Below, one piece after another: positions 4,795-9,639 of a stretch of DNA of 9,639 bases. The notes under the pieces were generated by a model. It was given only the letters and a program-made list of their open reading frames with translations, was not told where the DNA came from and searched no databases. Every line of letters starts with the position of its first letter. The stretch's first letter is position 1. The translations under genes and the position numbers were made by a program. The DNA is from Candidatus Fermentibacterota bacterium (GTDB lineage: Bacteria > JAFGKV01): positions 1-9,639 of the forward strand of contig JAFGKV010000339.1 in NCBI GenBank assembly GCA_016928395.1, written 5' to 3'.

Positions 4795-6672
4795 ATGCGC
4801 GTGCAACTCATCGGAGTGTGTGTCGTCTCCCTCATTGTCTCATCGCCCTCGGTGCGTGCACAGCCCCGCGACGTCGTGCTCAACGGATCATTCGAGAACG
4901 GCCTCGCCTGGGACGGGCTTCGGCCTCAGTACTGGACGGTGGGTTTCCCCGGAGAAGCTCCTATTGATTCTCTGGGAACATGGGATCTTGACGGCACGGC
5001 AGCAGCCTCGGGCACCGTGAGCCTGCATCTCACCTCCCACACAACTGAGGAGTGGTATTTCCTGGCCCAAGCGCTTGATGCACCCACGTTCGATCTTGAG
5101 GGCAAAGAGGTGTCATTCTCGCTCCAGGTGAAGACCAACGATTCCACCGGTGTCTATGCCCTGGTCGCGGCCTTCAATCCCGACGTGCCTGACACCGGCG
5201 ACTTCGGTTCATCCGTTGGGCATGTCATCCTGGCGCCCTCGCCATCCGATTCGGGATTCACCCGTCTCGAGGGATCCTTCGTGGCCTGGGATGCGGCTGC
5301 GGCGTTGGCCTTAGTATTGGCCGTCGAGGGCAACGGCACCGAGGCATGGTTCGATGACGTCGCGGTGATATTCGAGCCGGCGGTGCCCGGGCCCGGACCT
5401 GACTGGTCAGAGGTTGAAGACCCCTTGGGCGGGCAGCAGAGGACGTTTCACCTGGGGACCGTCTCGGAGCTGGCGCGCAACCTCTCCGAAGCGGCGTACG
5501 AAGACCTGCCCCTCGAGGTCAGCGAAGCCGGTGACATGATCAACGTGTTCACGCACATACAGTGGAACTCGTTGCGCGGTGCACCCCTGCTGGAGGGTCA
5601 TGACAGGCCCCTCCAGATCGCATCTCGGGCAGAGGCATTGGGGCTAAGCCGTATGCTCACCTTCGATTTCACCCATGACGATCCGGAGGGTGTGGGGTAC
5701 ATCAACCCCATGCCCGACGGCACGCCTGTCACCGCGCTGACTGGCGAGGTGCGACGTGCTTACGTGGACGAACTCGTGGCGTTGGTTGAGGCCGTTGCTC
5801 CGGAAATCGTGAGCGTCGGGATCGAAACCAACATCTTCCAGACATTCTGCCCAGGCCAGTGGCCGGACTTCCTCCTGATGATGCAAGAGGCCCGCGCCGC
5901 CCTCTCCGTGTACCCGGATCTCCACGTGACCACCTACTGCACCCTGGATGCCGTGCTCACCCTCGATGGCAGGGTTCTCAGTCCGCAGGAGTCTCCCTGG
6001 CTGCAGGTGCTTCCCTACTGCGACTCGGTTGCCTACAGCTTCTACCCACAACTCGCCGACACCACGGTCCTGCACATCGACGGCTACTTCGCCCGTCCGC
6101 AACTGGCTGCGCCGGGCACACCGCTGCTGATCCCGGAATTCGGCTGCCGGTCAGATACCGCACAGGGGTTCTCGGAATCGCTCCAATGCCGGCTCCTGTC
6201 GAAGGTCGTGCAGGATGTGGCATCCCTGGAACCCCACACCGAAGCAGTCATCTGGTTTGCGCTGTATGACTTCCAGTACCTGGGTGCTCCTCCCTGGTTC
6301 AAGGAGAACTTCGCCACGCTGGGATTGCGGGACTATGCGGGGACACCGAAAGCCTCGCACGTGGCATTCCAGAAGATGAGAGCGCATCCGCTGGGCGGGC
6401 TGGGGAGACCCCCGATACCCGAGATCGCTTCGATCGAAGCGTCCCCCAATCCCTGTGACGGTGCATGCACGATCCGTCTCGCCGCCGTGTTCCCTGGCCA
6501 GCGGGACCTGCACGTCTACGACATGGCTGGTCGCCTGCACACCACGGTGCCCGTGCCTCCGGCCCACCACAGCGTTCGATGGACCACGGCCACCATGCCC
6601 ATCGGCGCGTATCTGATCCGATCCGGGAACGGGGATGACACGGCCCACGCGCTCATCACCGTGATCCATTGA
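4795..6672 (+). CDS. Secreted glycosidase-like protein: CBM-like domain, clan GH-A-like barrel, T9SS tail
   Basis: This 625-residue protein has a Sec signal peptide (residues 1-22, likely cleaved after VRA). Residues 29-195 form a CBM4/9-like jelly roll, starting NGSFENG and ending AWFDDVAVIFEP, the usual borders of carbohydrate-binding domains. Residues about 220-535 look like a (beta/alpha)8 barrel of the GH5/GH53 kind. E344 in VSVGIETNI is the likely acid/base, and E448 in PLLIPEFGC the likely nucleophile after strand 7. Residues 546-625 (SIEASPNP...HVYDMAGRLHTTV...PIGAYLIRSG) are a FlgD-like type IX secretion sorting tail, so the product should be exported to or beyond the outer surface. 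The start is fixed by AGGAGG four bases before the ATG. The barrel is too divergent for me to name a GH family or substrate; the enzyme role is inference from the domain order and two Glu motifs. It converges with the toxin gene at 6697, leaving 24 bases. Confidence 0.85.
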   Translation: MRVQLIGVCVVSLIVSSPSVRAQPRDVVLNGSFENGLAWDGLRPQYWTVGFPGEAPIDSLGTWDLDGTAAASGTVSLHLTSHTTEEWYFLAQALDAPTFDLEGKEVSFSLQVKTNDSTGVYALVAAFNPDVPDTGDFGSSVGHVILAPSPSDSGFTRLEGSFVAWDAAAALALVLAVEGNGTEAWFDDVAVIFEPAVPGPGPDWSEVEDPLGGQQRTFHLGTVSELARNLSEAAYEDLPLEVSEAGDMINVFTHIQWNSLRGAPLLEGHDRPLQIASRAEALGLSRMLTFDFTHDDPEGVGYINPMPDGTPVTALTGEVRRAYVDELVALVEAVAPEIVSVGIETNIFQTFCPGQWPDFLLMMQEARAALSVYPDLHVTTYCTLDAVLTLDGRVLSPQESPWLQVLPYCDSVAYSFYPQLADTTVLHIDGYFARPQLAAPGTPLLIPEFGCRSDTAQGFSESLQCRLLSKVVQDVASLEPHTEAVIWFALYDFQYLGAPPWFKENFATLGLRDYAGTPKASHVAFQKMRAHPLGGLGRPPIPEIASIEASPNPCDGACTIRLAAVFPGQRDLHVYDMAGRLHTTVPVPPAHHSVRWTTATMPIGAYLIRSGNGDDTAHALITVIH

Positions 6673-6696
6673 GGATTGCACCGAGCGTCTGGATCC

Positions 6697-7116
6697 CTAT
6701 AGCAGAACGAACGCACGGCCATTCGGGAGACGGTAGCGCGTGAAATCGGCAACGTCGGTGGTCATGATCACCACGATGCCTGTCTCGCACGCAAGCCAGT
6801 ACAGCGATGCATCGGCAAGATCCATTTCTCGCCTCGCCACCTCGGCGTATCGCTCCATCCAGCTCACCATCTCGCCTAAGTGACGTTCCTCGAACGGGTA
6901 CACCACCGCGCCTCCAGCCTCCAGCCAGCGCAGCAGCTCATAGCGCTGCGGCACGGTGAGGAGGTAGGATGCCTCGACTACGCACGGCCACGTCGTCATC
7001 AATTGAAGACCATGCCGTGACAATTCTGTCACGAGGGTATCGAAACGCCTATGATGGTGATCATCGACGGCGAAAAGCGCGATGAGAGGCCCTGCATCAA
7101 TCAGAACGCTTCGCAC
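6697..7116 (-). CDS. PIN-domain toxin (VapC-like ribonuclease)
   Basis: This 139-residue PIN protein starts MRSVLIDAGPLIALF and carries the expected acidic residues: D7, E48 (CVVEASYLL), D99 and D102 (EMDLADASLYWLA), and D121 with D124 (TTDVADF). It belongs to the PIN subfamily with the MDLADASL motif, distinct from the vapC at 1627. The start is a GTG at 7116 inside the last codons of the upstream antitoxin, overlapping it by 20 bases, so expression is probably coupled. It likely acts as an Mg2+-dependent endoribonuclease held inactive by the RHH partner. The sequence appears intact. Confidence 0.9.
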   Translation of the reverse strand: MRSVLIDAGPLIALFAVDDHHHRRFDTLVTELSRHGLQLMTTWPCVVEASYLLTVPQRYELLRWLEAGGAVVYPFEERHLGEMVSWMERYAEVARREMDLADASLYWLACETGIVVIMTTDVADFTRYRLPNGRAFVLL

Positions 7117-7336
7117 GCAGCTTCGCTCTTACTTGCGCCGAGACGTCTTCCGAGGCGCTCGGGGCTCCCATTGGCGTCAAGCTCCGGATCTCCCGCAGCA
7201 GACGGGCAGGATCCTTGAGGCCCAAGGCACGCTCGAGTGCGTCGATCACCAAAGCAGATTTCGTAACCCCGCGTCGACGAGCCTCTTGCTCCACGCGCGC
7301 CTCCAGTGTGGCATCCAGTCTGACCGACATTGGCAT
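7097..7336 (-). CDS. Ribbon-helix-helix (CopG/Arc-type) antitoxin
   Basis: This 79-residue protein reads MPMSVRLDATLEARVEQEARRRGVTKSALVIDALERALGL..., a classic RHH domain in residues 3-41: a beta strand MSVRLD, then two helices around the G-V-T-K-S turn. The C-terminal part (residues 42-79) would contact the toxin. GGAGG lies about five bases upstream of the ATG at 7336; a second in-frame ATG at 7330 is also possible and would still preserve the strand. It precedes and overlaps the PIN toxin, the usual antitoxin-first order. It should dimerise and bind the tandem sites in its own promoter. Confidence 0.9.
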   Translation of the reverse strand: MPMSVRLDATLEARVEQEARRRGVTKSALVIDALERALGLKDPARLLREIRSLTPMGAPSASEDVSAQVRAKLRAKRSD

Positions 7337-7353
7337 GGGTCCCTCCAGAGAAG

Positions 7354-7396
7354 CGTACTACCGTACTACAGTAATCACAGCCGTGCGGCATGTCAA
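7354..7396 (-). promoter_or_regulatory. Promoter and tandem operator of the RHH/PIN operon
   Basis: On the reverse strand a perfect -35 TTGACA (7391-7396) is followed by a 17-bp spacer and TACTGT (7368-7373; a weak -10, 3 of 6). Two abutting identical octamers, CGTACTAC at 7354-7361 and 7362-7369, lie at and just downstream of the -10. RHH repressors typically bind such short tandem sites cooperatively, so the antitoxin is the likely ligand. The weak -10 overlapping the operator suits tight autoregulation. The binder is inferred from context. Confidence 0.7.
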
Positions 7397-7460
7397 GCAT
7401 GGGAGGCATGGTCACAGCGACTACGCAGGGTCACCAATCAGCCCCCTCCCGGCAGAGCAG

Positions 7461-7514
7461 ATGCAGCAGGGTGTCGTAGGGTTGGCTGCGGGGTCGGGCA
7501 TCGCCCTGCTGCAT
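7461..7514. repeat. Perfect 11-bp inverted repeat between divergent antitoxin operons
   Basis: ATGCAGCAGGG (7461-7471) and CCCTGCTGCAT (7504-7514) are exact reverse complements with a 32-base G-rich spacer. They lie in the 311-bp gap between the divergent RHH/PIN and Phd modules, about 65 bases upstream of the RHH promoter -35. The transcript could form a long stem-loop. It is unrelated in sequence to the RAYT repeat. Confidence 0.6.
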
Positions 7515-7559
7515 TCTCGGGGAGCTGCACGGGGGCGTGACATGTGACCGACTGCACAG

Positions 7560-7574
7560 CCTGCCGCAGGCAGG
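7560..7574. other. Short perfect hairpin upstream of the Phd-type antitoxin
   Basis: CCTGCC (7560-7565) and GGCAGG (7569-7574) are separated by GCA. It has no T-run. It lies 74 bases before the antitoxin start and could be part of its leader or promoter region. Confidence 0.35.
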
Positions 7575-7607
7575 GTGACGTCAGGGTCTCCGGCGAGTAT
7601 CGTCCAA

Positions 7608-7635
7608 GTACACAAGGGCTCTTTGATGTACACAA
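7608..7635 (+). promoter_or_regulatory. Paired operator-like sites before the Phd-type antitoxin
   Basis: The octamer GTACACAA occurs twice, at 7608-7615 and 7628-7635. The copies are exactly 20 bp apart, about two helical turns, and the second directly abuts the Shine-Dalgarno AAGGAGG (7636-7642). This spacing fits two repressor dimers on the same face of the helix, as in Phd/YefM autoregulation. The match to a Phd site is inference. Confidence 0.55.
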
Positions 7636-7647
7636 AAGGAGGAATCC

Positions 7648-8061
7648 ATGACCATGAATACGGTGGGCGTCCGGGATCTGCGCCAGAAGCTCAGCACGTA
7701 CCTGGACGTCGCCAAGGCCGGACACAAGGTGGCGATCACCGAGCGCGGCCGCATAGTGGCACGGCTTGTGCCGCCGGAGGTGGACCCAGGAGACCGGTTG
7801 GAGGCTCTCAGGAATGCCGGATTGATCAGGTGGTCCGGTAGGCGGCTGCCTCCAGCTGAACCCGTGGCCCGGCTTCGTGGCAGGAAGCTTGTGGCGGAGC
7901 TCGTGTCGGGGGGGACCCTGTTGGGTCAAATCTTGAATCTACAATCTTCCCGTCCCGCCTCCGTGGCATTCGCGTCCCGTGTCCGGATCTCTCTCCATAC
8001 CAGCCTGGATTGCGCGAACCAGCCGGGCAATGACGGGGCGTTGAGAGTGAGCACCAAGTAG
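7648..8061 (+). CDS. Orphan Phd/YefM-type antitoxin with a repeat-derived C-terminal tail
   Basis: Residues 1-89 are a normal Phd-family antitoxin: MTMNTVGVRDLRQKLSTYLDVAKAGHKVAITERGRIVARLVPP, then GDRLEALRNAGLIRWSG and ending near RKLVAELVSGG, where VapC-linked relatives finish with an AELVxxDR-like end. After a run of seven G (7908-7914) the frame passes straight into the RAYT repeat, which encodes GQILNLQSS, and continues through non-homologous sequence to residue 137. AAGGAGG five bases before the ATG fixes the start. The PIN toxin that should follow within a few bases is absent, and nothing PIN-like is visible up to 8168. The module was therefore broken at the repeat, leaving an antitoxin with a foreign tail. 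It may still bind its operator; whether the fused protein is stable is unknown. An alternative is that a G-run slip makes it end at a TGA in the repeat. Confidence 0.8.
   Translation: MTMNTVGVRDLRQKLSTYLDVAKAGHKVAITERGRIVARLVPPEVDPGDRLEALRNAGLIRWSGRRLPPAEPVARLRGRKLVAELVSGGTLLGQILNLQSSRPASVAFASRVRISLHTSLDCANQPGNDGALRVSTK
7923..7949 (+). repeat. RAYT-associated repeat, copy 4 (in the 3' end of the Phd-type antitoxin)
   Basis: GGGTCA is followed by AATCTTG, AATCTAC and AATCTTC. It differs from copy 1 at two positions over the 27 aligned bases. Because the second heptad ends AC instead of AT, the TAA that copy 1 has in this frame is lost, and the antitoxin frame reads through it. Confidence 0.85.
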
Positions 8062-8109
8062 CGAAGTGCCGACGCCGGCACGACCCGTGTTGGGATCGCC
8101 GGTGAGGGC

Positions 8110-8124
8110 CTTCCCCGGGGGAAG
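8110..8124. other. GC-rich hairpin downstream of the GH78-like gene
   Basis: CTTCCCC and GGGGAAG flank a single central G in a 15-base near-palindrome, 43 bases beyond the stop of the reverse-strand gene at 8168. It has no T-run, so a rho-independent terminator is doubtful; it could stabilise the 3' end of the transcript. Confidence 0.35.
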
Positions 8125-8167
8125 ACGCCCAGCCGTCTGGAGTTCTCAGCAGTCGCGCGCCGTGTGG

Positions 8168-9639
8168 TCAGGGTGAGGCTTTGAATTCCCACTCGCCCGG
8201 CGCTACACCGAAGAAAAGGTGCGTGGGGCTCGGCGTGTCGAATTCGACTCCTTCGAGATGCCCGTGGCGCCCGCCGCGCCCCCACACGGGATACCCATTC
8301 GCGGTAATGCGTTCCCACGAGACGGCGTGATACCGCGGAATGCCCACCATTGCGGCTGTGCCCGGAGGCGAATGCATGCGCAGTATGAACGAAGAGTCGG
8401 CCCGCTCGAGATGCACCACGATGGGGCCCTTGATCGTGGGAACGGTCGCGTCGACGGAGCGAAGAGGCCCCATCTGGGGCATGAGGCGATAGCGCCCATA
8501 CCCGGGCTCAAGGGGAGCAACCCCCAGCACATACTGAGACAGCAGAGTCAGCGGCCCCCCGGCCCAGCCGTGATTGTAGCTTTCCCCTACCCGGTACCAG
8601 TGTTCCCAGAGGGTCGTGAGATCGCTCTCCACCATGCCCGCGTAGCGGCGCTTCATCCGGGCGAGACCGCCGAACGCGTCGCCCATCACGAAGAAGGCTT
8701 CCAGCACATACTTTTCCATGTAGGGGCTCGCGTGTGACTGGCGAGCCAGCAGCCGACGCAACGAACCCCACTTCGATCGATCCGCGATGCCCGCAACGAC
8801 TGCCAGCCCATTCGCACGGTCGTCGGCGCTGGAGATGTGGCGGGGTGAACGATACCCGCTCCGCCTGCGCCACCACCGTCGGTTGACGCTCCTGATCAGG
8901 CCTGCCCGTCTCTTGGGGAAGGCTCGCGCATCGGCGGTGTCGCCGCAGACTGTGGCCATCCTTTCGGCGGATTCCAGCGCCATGCAGTACCATGCAACTT
9001 CGATCATGTCGCGATCCTGGTTGTCGCCCCAGTCAACCCAATCCCAATCTCCCGCTCGAGGCACGAGCAGGCCGTCGCCCCCGATGCTCCACAGGTTCAG
9101 GTAGCCGCGCACGTGAGGGTAGACGTAGCGGATGGTCTCCTTGTCGCCGGTGGCCATGTAGTAGGTCCAGAATCCCTGGATCCCGACCGCAGCAAGCATC
9201 TGACAGGGGACTTCCTTGTTCCACGAGCCGGACGGGACCGGCGAGTACAGCACACCGTCCGCGCGGCGCCAATCGACAAGATTGCGCATCGCCTTCCTGA
9301 CGAGGGAGTGTGCGCGTGTGTCACAGCAGTAGAAGATCTGCCCCGCGATGGTGACTGCGTCTCCCCACCACTGCGCCCGCTCCCTGTCGGGATCCTGAAT
9401 GCCGTCGCGCATCGAGACACGGAGGGTGTTCGCTGCCTTGTGCCACAGCGCGGTGTAAAACGAGTCGTCGCAGGCAAAAGAGCCCGTGAACTCCGTGGCG
9501 AAGCTCGTCTCACGGTATCCGAGCCTGAGGATTTCAACACCGGGGGGGATGTCATAGCCCGGATATTTCATGAGGGGTTGGGATCGGGGGTAAAAGAGGG
9601 GTGGAGCCTGGCCAGACGAGACCGAGCCGCGATCGCCTC
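8168..9639 (-). CDS. GH78-like alpha-L-rhamnosidase, 5' end beyond the window
   Basis: At least 489 codons are open to the right edge. The protein shows the six-hairpin (alpha/alpha)6 catalytic domain of GH78 bacterial rhamnosidases. Numbered from the ATG at 9571, it has ILRLGYRETSFATEFTGSFACDD (14-36), then DPDRERAQWWGDA (60-72; family relatives have CPxRDERxxWxGDA, and D62, E64 and D71 are the likely catalytic and sugar-binding acids). DWDWVDWGDN (175-184), TTLWEHW and SYNHGWAGGPLTLLSQYVLGVAPLEPGY follow. A C-terminal beta domain (YRLMPQMGPLRSVDATVPTIKGPIVVHLE onward) ends it. The ATG at 9571 has no Shine-Dalgarno, and 22 more codons upstream are open and protein-like. GH78 enzymes also carry N-terminal beta domains, so the true start is probably outside the window. 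It would release terminal L-rhamnose from plant or algal glycans. An unsaturated rhamnogalacturonyl hydrolase or other six-hairpin family is less likely. Confidence 0.88.
   Translation of the reverse strand, partial: GDRGSVSSGQAPPLFYPRSQPLMKYPGYDIPPGVEILRLGYRETSFATEFTGSFACDDSFYTALWHKAANTLRVSMRDGIQDPDRERAQWWGDAVTIAGQIFYCCDTRAHSLVRKAMRNLVDWRRADGVLYSPVPSGSWNKEVPCQMLAAVGIQGFWTYYMATGDKETIRYVYPHVRGYLNLWSIGGDGLLVPRAGDWDWVDWGDNQDRDMIEVAWYCMALESAERMATVCGDTADARAFPKRRAGLIRSVNRRWWRRRSGYRSPRHISSADDRANGLAVVAGIADRSKWGSLRRLLARQSHASPYMEKYVLEAFFVMGDAFGGLARMKRRYAGMVESDLTTLWEHWYRVGESYNHGWAGGPLTLLSQYVLGVAPLEPGYGRYRLMPQMGPLRSVDATVPTIKGPIVVHLERADSSFILRMHSPPGTAAMVGIPRYHAVSWERITANGYPVWGRGGRHGHLEGVEFDTPSPTHLFFGVAPGEWEFKASP

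Noticed and set aside
6426-6441. Perfect 16-bp palindrome CGCTTCGATCGAAGCG
   Set aside because: It lies inside the coding region at the linker before the sorting tail, and the codons fit the linker naturally. I see no sign of a regulatory role.
85-7949. Four copies of one short repeat considered as a CRISPR array
   Set aside because: The copies are 1 to 4 kb apart, in both orientations, with genes between them and no regular spacers or cas genes.
7926-8318. Reverse-strand 130-codon open frame ending in copy 4 of the repeat
   Set aside because: Its upstream half is a shadow of the GH78-like gene and its end is the repeat itself; no protein family is recognisable.

Overview
This is a GC-rich bacterial window. 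It combines TolB-like WSPDG propeller proteins, a secreted protein with a Por/T9SS-type (FlgD-like) C-terminal tail, a REP-associated tyrosine transposase (RAYT) and several PIN-type toxin-antitoxin modules. This mix suggests an uncultured member of the FCB superphylum or a neighbouring candidate phylum (Eisenbacteria-, Latescibacteria- or Krumholzibacteria-like). The taxonomic placement is inference from gene content only; there is no rRNA or other marker here.

Layout. Bases 1-84 hold the end of a WSPDG propeller reading frame, cut at base 85 by a 1,088-bp RAYT unit (85-1172). That unit is a reverse-strand HUH transposase with a DnaA-domain-IV-like C-terminus, bracketed by a 27-bp inverted repeat that matches at 26 of 27 positions. 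Next come an intact vapBC operon with a conspicuous operator (1285-2013), and a decay zone with the 3' relic of a second PIN toxin (reverse strand) and a frameshifted T9SS/FlgD-like tail (2014-2825). A complete TolB-like propeller lipoprotein follows (2826-3725), then about 1.07 kb without a convincing gene but with hairpins and a third copy of the RAYT repeat (4215-4238). A 625-residue secreted protein (4795-6672) carries a carbohydrate-binding-like domain, a clan GH-A-like barrel and a T9SS tail. A reverse-strand RHH antitoxin/PIN toxin operon lies at 6697-7336. A Phd-type antitoxin at 7648 points the other way and lacks its toxin; its 3' end runs into the fourth repeat copy (7923-7949). The right end is a reverse-strand GH78-like alpha-L-rhamnosidase (8168-9639), still open at the window edge.

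Two functional themes appear. The host genes (propeller lipoprotein, T9SS-exported glycosidase-like protein, GH78-like enzyme) fit a cell-surface polysaccharide-degrading lifestyle. The spaces between them are accessory: three antitoxins, two complete PIN toxins, one PIN relic, and one RAYT with four copies of its repeat, two of which sit at the broken ends of reading frames.

The most notable signal is the repeat. It is not a palindromic REP. It reads GGGGTCA followed by three tandem AATCTNN heptads, so it looks like a small iteron array, and the linked transposase carries a DnaA-like DNA-binding domain. The repeat at the left end of the unit also supplies the transposase's own last codons and stop.
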